From NCBI GenBank assembly GCA_000432515.1, contig HF996016.1:5620-25036 (forward strand): DNA of 19,417 nucleotides, written 5' to 3'. The position numbers and the translations under genes are program-made. A model generated the notes under the pieces. It ran no database searches. It was not told the origin of the DNA and saw nothing but the letters and a program-made list of their open reading frames with translations. Of the stretch, positions 1-7,829 are shown in pieces. The DNA is from Bacteroides sp. CAG:545 (GTDB lineage: Bacteria; Bacteroidota; Bacteroidia; Bacteroidales; UBA932). Within the stretch, counting starts at the first letter, position 1. The number at the start of each line of letters is the position of its first letter.

Positions 1-1121
1 GCCTCGACGCTCTTGAATGCGCTGTTGTCGATATCCACGTCTTTCAATGCCTTACCTACGCCCGGAATCATGGAAGCCAGGTCCTTGATATTACCCATCT
101 TCTTCACCTGCTGGATCTGGTTGTAGAAGTCCATAAGGCTGAACTGGTTCTTGGCAAGTTTCTTCTTGAGCTCACGTGCCTGTTTCTCGTCATACTGCTC
201 CTGGGCCTTCTCCACGAGGGTAACGACGTCACCCATACCGAGGATACGGTCTGCAATACGTGCCGGATGGAATACGTCCAGGGCGTCGATTTTCTCGCCG
301 GATGAAATGAACTTGATCGGCTTGCCCACTACGGCCTTGATGGACAATGCAGCACCGCCACGGGTATCACCGTCCATCTTGGTAAGGACAACTCCGTCGA
401 AATCGAGGACGTCGTTGAAGGCCTTGGCGGTCTCCACAGCATCCTGACCTGTCATCGCATCGACCACGAACAGGGTTTCGGTCGGGTTCACCGCCTTCTT
501 GATGGCAGCGATCTCGTCCATCATCTCCTGATCGACCGCCAGACGTCCCGCGGTATCGACAATCACCACTGAAATACCTTCAGCCTTGGCTTTGGCGACA
601 GCATTGCGTGCTATCTGAACCGGGTCCTTCACGCCTTCTTCGGTGTAAACCGGAACGCCGGCCTGCTCGCCCATGACCTTCAACTGGTCGATGGCTGCAG
701 GACGATATACGTCGCAGGCTGCGAGGAGCACTTTCATTCCGCGCTTGGATTTGCAGAGGTTCGCAAGTTTCGCTGTGAATGTGGTCTTACCAGAACCCTG
801 AAGACCGGAAATCAGGACAATGCCCGGATTGCCTTTCACGTCAATGTCCTGGGCACCGCTGCCGATGAACTCGGCCAGTTCGTCATGAACGATCTTGACC
901 ATCATCTGCTGAGGCTTGACGGCTGTGAGGACGTTCTGTCCCATCGCCTTGTCTTTCACGCGGTCGCAGAATTCTTTGGCGACTTTGTAGCTGACGTCGG
1001 CGTCGAGGAGTGCCTTGCGGATATCCTTTACGGTCTCAGCGACATTGATTTCTGTTATTTTTCCTTCTCCTTTGAGAATCTTGAATGACCTCTCGAGTCT
1101 TTCTGATAGGTTTTCGAACAT
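1..1121 (-). CDS. ffh: Signal recognition particle GTPase Ffh, C-terminus beyond window
   Basis: Partial gene: 373 codons are visible, running off the left edge. Ffh is the SRP54 homologue; with the SRP RNA it binds signal sequences of nascent membrane and secreted proteins and hands ribosomes to the receptor FtsY. The translation starts MFENLSERLERSFKILKGEG and shows the N-domain helices, then the G domain: P-loop GLQGSGKT (residues 106-113), DVYRPAA (137-143), DTAGR (189-193) and TKMDGD (247-252). The Met-rich M domain has only begun at the edge. The ATG at 1121 gives the expected family N-terminus. It lies 15 nt downstream of the lysA stop, so the two are probably co-transcribed. Family identity is near certain; what is missing is only the C-terminal end. 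Confidence 0.97.
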   Translation of the reverse strand, partial: MFENLSERLERSFKILKGEGKITEINVAETVKDIRKALLDADVSYKVAKEFCDRVKDKAMGQNVLTAVKPQQMMVKIVHDELAEFIGSGAQDIDVKGNPGIVLISGLQGSGKTTFTAKLANLCKSKRGMKVLLAACDVYRPAAIDQLKVMGEQAGVPVYTEEGVKDPVQIARNAVAKAKAEGISVVIVDTAGRLAVDQEMMDEIAAIKKAVNPTETLFVVDAMTGQDAVETAKAFNDVLDFDGVVLTKMDGDTRGGAALSIKAVVGKPIKFISSGEKIDALDVFHPARIADRILGMGDVVTLVEKAQEQYDEKQARELKKKLAKNQFSLMDFYNQIQQVKKMGNIKDLASMIPGVGKALKDVDIDNSAFKSVE

Positions 1122-1136
1122 ATGTTATTCTATTTT

Positions 1137-2516
1137 TTATTTCAATTTCAAATCATCCGAGAACACTGCCGGGGCAAGGTCCCGAAGGTTGTAGCGGCTG
1201 CTCATCACGCTTCCGTAGGCGCCGGTGCTGCGGATGGCGAGGATGTCGCCTCGCTTGCTGTAGGGCAGTTCGCGGCCTTCGCCCCAAACGTCACTGGATT
1301 CGCAGACAGGCCCGACCACGTCATACAATCTCAATCCCCCCTGAACCCCCTTTTCAAGGGGGCGATCAGGCCTGCGTGCGCACCCGAGCGCAAGGCCACC
1401 GCTTCGCTGTTCTCCGGCCGGCATCTGAGGATGCCTTGTTAAGTCCTCTGATTCAGATGTTTCAGCCGAGCTGAATTTCGCTGACGAGCCAACTGATTCC
1501 GAAGTTGTTGCTTCGATGTTTTTCATTTCGTCTGATGACGACTTGCTTACGTAATATGCGGAGAGGTTCTCGATCTTGTGGTAGGCGCCGTAGAGGGCGG
1601 GGCGGATGAGGTCGTTCATGCCGGCATCCATGATGAGGAACGTCTTCGTCTCGCCGCTTTTCACGAAGAGCACACGCGTGATCAGCGAACCGCATTGCGC
1701 CACCATCGAGCGGCCCGGCTCAATGCTCACACTCTGCTCTGGCCTGCGCCTCAGTTTTCGGTCGATGATACTGAACCATTTCTCGAAATCCGGCACCGGG
1801 TTCTCATCCGGCTCATCATAATCCACACCAAGACCGCCGCCAAGGTCGATGCTGCCAACTTCCATCCCGTGCGCCTCGAACCATTCCACAATCTCCGCAG
1901 CCCTCTCGCACTCAAGCGAATACACAGGCTCCACGTCAGTAATCTGCGAACCGATATGAAAATGCAAGCCTTTGAAATCCAATGCTTTGCTACCCTTCAG
2001 GATATCTATCGCCGCCTCGAACTCGTGACGGGAGATACCGAACTTGTTCTCATACAGGCCTGTGGTCACGTACCTGTGCGTGTGCGCGTCAATGTTGGGA
2101 TTTATACGCAGGGAAACATTGGCCCGAACCCCTTTCGAGGCAGCGAGGGCATCGATCACCTGCATTTCCATCAGAGACTCGACATTGAAACAGCCGATTC
2201 CCATATCGAGCGCGTCTGAAATCTCCTTATCCGACTTTCCGACTCCGGCAAACACGATCGAAGACCGCGCAAAACCGCTCTCCACCGCATATTTCACCTC
2301 ATTGCCGCTCACGCAGTCAGCACCGAACCCCTTGGATGCGATATAACTGACCAGACGCGGCTCCACATTGGCCTTCAAAGCATAATGCGCACCTATTCCG
2401 TATCTTTCCGACAGAGATGCAGCAAGTTTTACAGTCTTGCGGAATACATCCATATCGTAATACCAGAAAGGTGTCGCAAGTTCCTCCACCCTACCGAAAT
2501 CATTGAACTTGAGCAT
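1137..2516 (-). CDS. lysA: Diaminopimelate decarboxylase with large in-frame insertion
   Basis: PLP-dependent fold-III enzyme converting meso-diaminopimelate to L-lysine in the cytoplasm. PLP lysine lies in HYALKAN (K48); HFHIGSQ (185-191), the glycine loop DLGGGLG (224-230) and EPGRS (266-270) are present, as is the active-site CESSD (C405). I chose ATG 2516 (MLKFNDFGRV) over the upstream in-frame start at 2576, because the 20 extra residues lack family character and a promoter-like box at 2546-2553 lies inside that extension. The product is 459 aa; family members are about 380-390. The excess is residues 321-397, between the conserved AYHKIENLS and YDVVGPVCESSD blocks (see the insertion entries). 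The frame stays open through it, so a full enzyme with a large loop is plausible. Function call is firm; activity with the insert is unknown. Confidence 0.95.
   Translation of the reverse strand: MLKFNDFGRVEELATPFWYYDMDVFRKTVKLAASLSERYGIGAHYALKANVEPRLVSYIASKGFGADCVSGNEVKYAVESGFARSSIVFAGVGKSDKEISDALDMGIGCFNVESLMEMQVIDALAASKGVRANVSLRINPNIDAHTHRYVTTGLYENKFGISRHEFEAAIDILKGSKALDFKGLHFHIGSQITDVEPVYSLECERAAEIVEWFEAHGMEVGSIDLGGGLGVDYDEPDENPVPDFEKWFSIIDRKLRRRPEQSVSIEPGRSMVAQCGSLITRVLFVKSGETKTFLIMDAGMNDLIRPALYGAYHKIENLSAYYVSKSSSDEMKNIEATTSESVGSSAKFSSAETSESEDLTRHPQMPAGEQRSGGLALGCARRPDRPLEKGVQGGLRLYDVVGPVCESSDVWGEGRELPYSKRGDILAIRSTGAYGSVMSSRYNLRDLAPAVFSDDLKLK
1326..1445 (-). repeat. Protein-coding palindromic element inside lysA
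   Basis: About 120 bp, in frame with lysA, encoding residues up to ...PLEKGVQGGLRL just before YDVVGP. It is built from nested inverted repeats: CCTGA (1340-1344) with TCAGG (1366-1370) enclosing CCCCCTT (1346-1352) with AAGGGGG (1356-1362); GGCCTGCG (1369-1376) with CGCAAGGCC (1389-1397, imperfect); and a perfect GGCATC (1420-1425) with GATGCC (1430-1435). It adds no stop in the lysA frame, and two of the three opposite-strand frames also stay open. This resembles the Rickettsia palindromic elements that insert into genes without breaking them. Assignment to any named repeat family is not possible without a genome comparison. Confidence 0.6.
1446..1556 (-). other. Ser/Glu-rich low-complexity linker inside lysA
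   Basis: This is the N-terminal half of the lysA insertion (about residues 321-357), between the conserved AYHKIENLSA block and the palindromic element. The peptide is dominated by Ser, Glu, Thr and Ala (for example ATTSESVGSSAKFSSAETSE), unlike any part of the decarboxylase fold. It is probably a disordered surface loop. It may be older element sequence or slippage-derived; I cannot tell which. Confidence 0.5.
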
Positions 2517-2545
2517 AAATCTTCCAATAAAAGCCGAACAAATTG

Positions 2546-2579
2546 CAAAATTACTCAAAAAAACATAACTTCGCACAAA
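2546..2579 (-). promoter_or_regulatory. Bacteroidetes-type promoter for lysA-ffh
   Basis: On the minus strand TTTG (2579-2576) is followed after 22 nt by TAATTTTG (2553-2546), matching the -7 consensus TAnnTTTG; the spacer is about one base longer than usual. Transcription would start near 2539, about 23 nt before the ATG at 2516. This supports 2516 rather than 2576 as the lysA start. Confidence 0.5.
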
Positions 2580-2638
2580 ATTTCGGGGAGTATAGTTTCA
2601 CGCCCCGACTTAGGATAACTGTAAATTAAAAGTTGGAA

Positions 2639-3613
2639 ATGGAAAAAGGACCAATTTCAAATTTCATCACCCACAATTACCGTCACTTCAACTCGGCTAG
2701 CCTTGTTGACGCTGCGAAAGCTTATGAAGAACTTCTCGCAAAAGGCGGAAAGATGATGTTGGCAATGGCCGGCGCCATGAGTACAGCCGAGCTCGGACTT
2801 TCACTTGCTGAAATGATCCGTCAGGACAAGTTCTCCATCGTATGCTGCTCAGCAAACAACCTTGAAGAGGACATCATGAATCTTGTAGCACACACTCATT
2901 ATTACAGAGTGCCTGGTTACAGAAACCTCACCGCAGAGCAGGAGCAGGAACTTCTGAACAACCACTACAACCGTGTTACCGACACCTGCATCCCTGAGGA
3001 GGAGGCATTCCGCCGTCTCGAGGGCGCACTCGTAGATGTATGGAACAAGGCAAAGGCAGAAGGCAAGAGATACCTTCCTTACGAATATATTTACCAGATC
3101 CTCAGAAGCGGCGTTCTCGAGAAATACTACGAGATCGACCCTAAGGACAGCTGGGTACTCGCTGCTTGCGAAAAGAACATTCCTATCATCTGCCCTGCAT
3201 GGGAAGACTGCACCACAGGAAACATCTTCGCAGCACACTGCATCAAGGGCGACTTCACACCGGATCTCGTAAAGAACGGTATCGAGACAATGCTCTTCCT
3301 CGTTGACTGGTACAAGAAGAATGCTGTAGGCGCAGGCGTAGGATTCTTCCAGATCGGTGGCGGTACAGCAGGTGACTTCCCTATCTGTGTCGTTCCTATG
3401 ATGGAGCAGGACCTCCAGTGGCACGGCACTCCGCTCTGGTCATATTTCTGCCAGATCTCAGACAGTACCACATCTTACGGTTCTTACTCAGGAGCTGTTC
3501 CTAATGAGAAAATCACTTGGGGCAAGCTCGCACCTGAGACACCTAAGTTCATCGTGGAGTCAGACGCTACCATCGTAGCACCTCTCATCTTCGCATACGT
3601 TCTCGGATGGTAA
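2639..3613 (+). CDS. Deoxyhypusine synthase family protein
   Basis: A 324-aa homologue of deoxyhypusine synthase, the NAD-dependent enzyme that moves the aminobutyl group of spermidine to a lysine of eIF5A through an enzyme-lysine imine. Seen here: the glycine-rich IGGGTAGDFP (239-248) and TWGKL (294-298), whose K296 aligns with the catalytic lysine of the eukaryotic enzyme. Length matches the bacterial family. Bacteria lack eIF5A, and some bacterial relatives work on small amines (homospermidine-type chemistry), so the substrate is open; polyamine metabolism is the best guess. I prefer ATG 2639 (MEKGPISNF); an in-frame TTG at 2633 would add two residues. It is divergent from lysA and ends in its own terminator. 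Confidence 0.88.
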   Translation: MEKGPISNFITHNYRHFNSASLVDAAKAYEELLAKGGKMMLAMAGAMSTAELGLSLAEMIRQDKFSIVCCSANNLEEDIMNLVAHTHYYRVPGYRNLTAEQEQELLNNHYNRVTDTCIPEEEAFRRLEGALVDVWNKAKAEGKRYLPYEYIYQILRSGVLEKYYEIDPKDSWVLAACEKNIPIICPAWEDCTTGNIFAAHCIKGDFTPDLVKNGIETMLFLVDWYKKNAVGAGVGFFQIGGGTAGDFPICVVPMMEQDLQWHGTPLWSYFCQISDSTTSYGSYSGAVPNEKITWGKLAPETPKFIVESDATIVAPLIFAYVLGW

Positions 3614-3637
3614 TCCATTCTTGAGACATAAAATATT

Positions 3638-3673
3638 ACGGGGCTGGTTTATAAGAATCGGCCCCGTTTTTTT
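3638..3673 (+). terminator. Rho-independent terminator after DHS-like gene
   Basis: ACGGGGC (3638-3644) pairs with GCCCCGT (3661-3667) across a 16-nt loop, followed by a run of seven T (3667-3673). It lies between two convergent genes. The T-run serves the plus-strand gene; on the minus strand the flank is only AT-rich, so two-way action would be weaker. Confidence 0.85.
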
Positions 3674-3691
3674 ATCTCGATATGTACATCA

Positions 3692-5197
3692 CTACTGGTG
3701 AGCAGGCCTCAGCAAGTCGAGAACGACCTTCACCGGATTGAACGTATCCAGCGGAACTTCCACGAAGCTGGTATTCCAGTCGCTCATCGAGCCGTTCCAC
3801 AAGCCGGGGAGCTCAAGAGCCTTAAGCTCACGTCCCTGATAACTCTTGGAACTGATGAAACCGGCATCCTCATCCACATAGTCCAGAAGATTGAACTTCT
3901 CACCTTTATAATTCCTGATGCAGCAGACGAGGTCCACCGGATTGAAATGGGTGGCGTGGGCGAGAATATCCCGGGACCGGTCATCGTTCATATTGATCTG
4001 CACGCTCTCGAGAATCTGGAGATTTGAGGAGCCGTCCTTACCTGCGATTACAAACGGGCCTCCGCCAGGTTCACCCTGGTTGCGCACCATACCGCAGACA
4101 CGAATCGGCCTGTTCAGCTTGGACCTGAGCAGCTCCACCCTGTCCTCGATACTGCGCGTCAGAGGCAGCTGAATGCAAAGTTCGGCGTCCAGGAAAGACT
4201 CCACCTTGTCGCAAAGCTGGCGGCAGGCATCTGACTTGACATCGGAGATGACATCGAACTGATGCAGGTATGAGAATATCTTGTCCCTGAGTTCCAGGCA
4301 CTTGCCCATAAGAACCTTCTTGTACTTGGCAGTAACCGGGAGGAAACGCTCATTGGACACATTGTCGATATTCTTGATGGAAACCAGCTCGTCATCCAGC
4401 TCATTGAGATTATAGATCAATGCCCCGTGACCTGCCGGTCTGAACAGAAGTTCACCGTCCTCGTCACGGAAAGGCCTGTTCTTCAGATCCACAGCAACAG
4501 TGTCGGTGGACTTGTTCTGGAAAGTGAACGAAATATTGAACTTGACCCCGTATTTCTTCTCATAAACAGCCTTCACCTCTTCCAGAGCCTGCTCGAACAA
4601 CGGCTGGAACTCAGGCGATATCGTGAAAATGATATTGGCGGAACCGTCCGCATTCCGCATATACTCCTGCGCCTCGACAAGATGCTCCGCAAATGCAGTA
4701 CGGCATTCGTCAGCATATCTGTGGAAACGGATAACGCCCTTAGGCTTGGAACCGTAGCCCAATCCCTTGTCTGTCAGCACTTTCCCTGCAACATCCTTTC
4801 TATAATCCGCAGAATCCTCAGGCTCACCGAACATTGACTCAGTATAGAAAGCGAAATCCTTTATCCGGCCTGCGAGCTGTCCGACAGGCGAATCCGCACC
4901 CGGATCACCGCCATTCTCGAGAGAGGCAAGCCCTGAAAATATATCCTTGAACATTCTGGAAGCGGCACCTGAAGCCGGCACGAATTTGCACTTGCCGTGC
5001 ACAGAGGCATTGTCACAATAAGCCACGGCAGCATCAGCCTCTTCCGGAGTCAGCACCTTGATTCCACGATGTGGAGTCGCAGGCGAAACAATGTTCATCC
5101 ACGGAAAGCCTTTCTTGAAACGCTCCACCTGAGCTTCCACTGTCCTGACTGAAGAGCCACGCTCCTCTATTTTTCTAACATCTTCTTTCTCAAACAT
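3692..5197 (-). CDS. DUF4301 family protein
   Basis: A 501-aa member of the Bacteroidetes family DUF4301, whose function is unknown to me. Recognisable blocks are KFVPASGAASRMFK (71-84), LLFRPAGHGALI, IKNIDN, RPIRVCGMVRNQGEPGGGPF, THFNPVDLVC and the near-C-terminal GLWNGSMSDWNT. The Gly/Ala/Ser-rich KFVPASGAASRM loop recalls the nucleotide-binding N-terminal loop of sugar nucleotidyltransferases; that is inference only. Start: ATG 5197 (MFEKEDVRKI) fits the family N-terminus, whereas the TTG at 5218 would overlap pdxB. It is the last gene of recF > DUF721 > pdxB > DUF4301, 13 nt after pdxB. No signal peptide or membrane segment is visible, so it is likely cytoplasmic. Confidence 0.9.
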   Translation of the reverse strand: MFEKEDVRKIEERGSSVRTVEAQVERFKKGFPWMNIVSPATPHRGIKVLTPEEADAAVAYCDNASVHGKCKFVPASGAASRMFKDIFSGLASLENGGDPGADSPVGQLAGRIKDFAFYTESMFGEPEDSADYRKDVAGKVLTDKGLGYGSKPKGVIRFHRYADECRTAFAEHLVEAQEYMRNADGSANIIFTISPEFQPLFEQALEEVKAVYEKKYGVKFNISFTFQNKSTDTVAVDLKNRPFRDEDGELLFRPAGHGALIYNLNELDDELVSIKNIDNVSNERFLPVTAKYKKVLMGKCLELRDKIFSYLHQFDVISDVKSDACRQLCDKVESFLDAELCIQLPLTRSIEDRVELLRSKLNRPIRVCGMVRNQGEPGGGPFVIAGKDGSSNLQILESVQINMNDDRSRDILAHATHFNPVDLVCCIRNYKGEKFNLLDYVDEDAGFISSKSYQGRELKALELPGLWNGSMSDWNTSFVEVPLDTFNPVKVVLDLLRPAHQ

Positions 5198-5210
5198 ATA
5201 GCTATCAGTT

Positions 5211-6263
5211 TTAGTCAATATAAACTTCTCTGCGATATTTGTATTCCGACCTCAGCTTGTCGAAATCTTCAGGATTCAGCCTGAGCATGAAATCGTCCGT
5301 GAAAATCGGATAATTGTACTGCAGCATTGCCGCAATCTCTCCCTGTCCGAGCCCCTTCAAATCGAGCTTTACCGCCTCATTTTCAGGCAGATCCGTCTTA
5401 GGGAAAAACTCATACAGAGCAGTAATCCCGAAATAGTGGGCAACTGCGCGCACAGCCGCTGCGGTACCGTTCTGCTTGCCCTGATACGAATAACCGGCAA
5501 TATGCGGAGTCGCTATCGCAGCCATATCCATCAAATCCCTGTCAATGTCAGGTTCGTGATTCCAGGTGTCGATTATGACCGGCCCGAGCTTCGGCATGGC
5601 CTCCTTCAACGCCTCATCACACACCACCTCACCTCTCGAAGCATTGATAAAGAACGCACCCGGCTGCATCAGCGAGAAGAAATGCCTGTCCGCCATTCCA
5701 CGCGTCGTCTCATTGAGCGGAGTGTGCATCGTGACAATCTGCGAATTCGCCAGAAGATACTCCAGGTCGCAGAAACCGAACGGGCCTTCCGCCTCAGCAC
5801 GTGGAGGGTCGCATTTGAGAATCTTGAAGCCCAAAGCCAGTCCCATCCGCTCTATCAATGAACCCACATGTCCCACTCCGACAATTCCGATAGTGTCGCC
5901 CTCCAAGTTGATCGCCCTGCGCGAAGCCAGTCCGTACAATGCAGAGAAAACATACTCCATCACTCCCCCGGCATTGCAGCCCGGAGCATTCCTTACGGTA
6001 ATTCCATGGGCGTCGCAATAAGGAAAGTCAATGTGGTCTGTTCCAATGGTCGCCGTGGCAATGAACTTCACCGCCGAGCCGTCCAACAATTCCGCATTGC
6101 ACTTGGTCCTGGTCCTGATGACCAGAGCATCTGCATCTTTCACATCCGCAGCGCAGATATCCTCCCCGGGGATGTACTTCACATTGGCATACGGCTCGAA
6201 GACACCCTCCATAAAAGGGATGGCGCTGTCGGCCACGATATTAAATTTAGGTTTAGGTTCCAT
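5211..6263 (-). CDS. pdxB: 4-phosphoerythronate dehydrogenase
   Basis: A 350-aa D-2-hydroxyacid dehydrogenase oxidising 4-phospho-D-erythronate in the DXP-dependent route to pyridoxal phosphate. Visible: ATIGTDHID (71-79), the Rossmann motif GVGHVG (129-134), and the catalytic trio R210 (in NASRGEVV), E237 (in WNHEP) and H254 (in TPHIAGYS). These residues sit at nearly the same positions as in the E. coli enzyme. The TPHIAGYSYQGK block is typical of PdxB rather than SerA, and a short C-terminal extension after about residue 285 corresponds to the PdxB dimerisation region. The protein is slightly shorter than E. coli PdxB. ATG 6263 starts 18 nt after the DUF721 stop. Confidence 0.95.
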   Translation of the reverse strand: MEPKPKFNIVADSAIPFMEGVFEPYANVKYIPGEDICAADVKDADALVIRTRTKCNAELLDGSAVKFIATATIGTDHIDFPYCDAHGITVRNAPGCNAGGVMEYVFSALYGLASRRAINLEGDTIGIVGVGHVGSLIERMGLALGFKILKCDPPRAEAEGPFGFCDLEYLLANSQIVTMHTPLNETTRGMADRHFFSLMQPGAFFINASRGEVVCDEALKEAMPKLGPVIIDTWNHEPDIDRDLMDMAAIATPHIAGYSYQGKQNGTAAAVRAVAHYFGITALYEFFPKTDLPENEAVKLDLKGLGQGEIAAMLQYNYPIFTDDFMLRLNPEDFDKLRSEYKYRREVYID

Positions 6264-6281
6264 TCGGTTCCTCCAATATAT

Positions 6282-6623
6282 TTATTTCAATATCAATATT
6301 TTAAGCGGTTCGCGTCCTTGCCGTCCATTATATAGGGGATCGGCCTTCACTTCATTGTTTATCGCCTCCACTATGGCCAACCTGTTATAAAACAGCTGGT
6401 TACGTACTACAGAAGAAGAAATGGAGCAGTAGAGCGTCCCGTTCTTCATCGACTTGGACAATGTATATGGACCGGCTCCGGTCACCTTGTCCCACGCCCT
6501 CATCACCAGCTGCTCATCCATCCCGGAAGACAGATGCATTATCCTCAACATCTGCGGAAGGATTTCTCCCAGCTGCGAAGGGTCCTTGCGTTCCAATGAC
6601 AGACTCTTTCCCTTGTACCTCAT
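6282..6623 (-). CDS. DUF721 (DciA-like) protein
   Basis: A 113-aa protein of the DUF721 family, which includes DciA, the DnaB helicase loader or operator of many bacteria. The central segment (MDEQLVMRAWDKVTGAG, then LYCSISSSVVRNQL) matches the family core, in which a Trp and a strand-helix unit are conserved. Its start overlaps the recF stop by one base (TGATG), indicating translational coupling. The pairing with recF is common in Bacteroidetes and suggests a DNA replication or repair role. The protein is short and lacks an obvious DnaB-binding extension, so helicase loading is inference. Confidence 0.85.
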   Translation of the reverse strand: MRYKGKSLSLERKDPSQLGEILPQMLRIMHLSSGMDEQLVMRAWDKVTGAGPYTLSKSMKNGTLYCSISSSVVRNQLFYNRLAIVEAINNEVKADPLYNGRQGREPLKILILK

Positions 6624-7726
6624 CAGATTTCCTCCCTTCTGAAATTGCCTTCCGACGTTTCGAAGTAGGCCCTGTCGTCAGTTATGCTGTCCACAATGCC
6701 TGCAAGCCGCACCTTGTTGCTGTCCGTAATGAATATCTGTCCGAAATCATTGCCGGCCACCATCGCCAGAAGCGCGGAAGTCCTGTCCATATCCAATTTG
6801 TCGAAAACATCATCAAGAAGCAGCATCGGAGGTACTCCGAAACAGTTCTTCATCAGTTCGTACTGCGCGAATTTCAATGACACCAGAAACGACTTCTGCT
6901 GTCCCTGCGAGCCGCAGCGCCTTATGGAATGACCGTCCATACTGAAAATCAGGTCATCCCTCTGGGGCCCCGCCGAAGTGTAGCCGAGAGCCATATCCTT
7001 GTTCCGCACCGAAGCGAGCACATCCGCAAGACCTCCCTTCTCCATATCCGACTTGTAAGAGATGCCTACCGCTTCCCTGCCGCCGGACAATGACTCATAA
7101 TAACGCTGCACCACTCCGGACAGTTCCTCTATGAAGGCCTTGCGTTTCTCGAATATACGGGATGCGTAGGATTCCATACGTCCGTCCATAACCTCCAGGA
7201 AATAGATATCCGGAGAATCTGTTTTCAATGCAGCGTTTCGCTGGCTGAGCAGACGGTTATACTGCTGGACATCAGACAGATATGTCTTGTCCATCTGCGA
7301 CAGCACCATATTCAGGAAACGCCTGCGGTCCTCACCCGAGTCACTGACCAGTGAAATGTCGTCCGGAGACACCATCACCACCGGCAGTTCACCTATATGT
7401 TCGGATATACGCTGATAAGGCTTGTCATCACGGCGCAGTCTCTTCTCCCCTTTCGAAGCGACCTTTATAGAGAATCTCGAGCGCAACTGATTCTGCATCA
7501 AGTATGTACCTGATATGGAAAAACTGTCTGCCCCATAACGGAAATTGTCCTTCTCCGATGTACGGAAAGCGCTCTTGGTCATTGACAGGTACCAGATGGC
7601 ATCGAGAAGATTCGTCTTGCCCTCCCCGTTGCCGCCGGATATGCAGTTTATATTGGCAGAGAACTCGAGTTCCGCCAATGCAATGTTCCTATAGTCCTGA
7701 ACTACAAGTTTTTCCAGTATCGCCAT
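6623..7726 (-). CDS. recF: DNA replication and repair protein RecF
   Basis: A 367-aa SMC-like ATPase that helps RecOR load RecA at single-strand gaps and stalled forks. Present: Walker A GGNGEGKT (31-38), the ABC-type signature CGSQGQQKS (271-279) and Walker B plus D-loop MLLLDDVFDKLD (301-312); GPQRDDL (253-259) is a RecF hallmark. Length matches the family. It is the first gene of a four-gene operon and has a -7-like box just upstream. ATG 7726 (MAILEKLVVQDYRN) gives the standard N-terminus. Confidence 0.97.
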   Translation of the reverse strand: MAILEKLVVQDYRNIALAELEFSANINCISGGNGEGKTNLLDAIWYLSMTKSAFRTSEKDNFRYGADSFSISGTYLMQNQLRSRFSIKVASKGEKRLRRDDKPYQRISEHIGELPVVMVSPDDISLVSDSGEDRRRFLNMVLSQMDKTYLSDVQQYNRLLSQRNAALKTDSPDIYFLEVMDGRMESYASRIFEKRKAFIEELSGVVQRYYESLSGGREAVGISYKSDMEKGGLADVLASVRNKDMALGYTSAGPQRDDLIFSMDGHSIRRCGSQGQQKSFLVSLKFAQYELMKNCFGVPPMLLLDDVFDKLDMDRTSALLAMVAGNDFGQIFITDSNKVRLAGIVDSITDDRAYFETSEGNFRREEI

Positions 7727-7749
7727 CCCACCGTGATAAATTATCCAAG

Positions 7750-7757
7750 CAAAGATA
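7750..7757 (-). promoter_or_regulatory. -7 box for the recF operon
   Basis: TATCTTTG on the minus strand matches TAnnTTTG exactly and lies about 24 nt upstream of the recF ATG. The -33 region (TTCG, 20 nt further upstream) is poor, so this is a likely but weak promoter. Confidence 0.45.
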
Positions 7758-7829
7758 ATTCATTTCCCGGACTTTTCCGAACAACTGCCGCCACTATATA
7801 TATAAGGAGGGCGACCTGACAGGCCACCC

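Noticed and set aside
1085..1474. Plus-strand open frames over the lysA insertion (also 1122-1442)
   Set aside because: They lie antisense to lysA; their openness comes from the palindromic element, and their ends show no protein family.
2517..2576. N-terminal extension of LysA from 2576
   Set aside because: The extra 20 residues do not match the family and contain the likely promoter box at 2546-2553.
2849..3424. 191-aa minus-strand frame inside the deoxyhypusine synthase-like gene
   Set aside because: Antisense shadow of a clearly conserved gene, with no domain, promoter or neighbour to support it.
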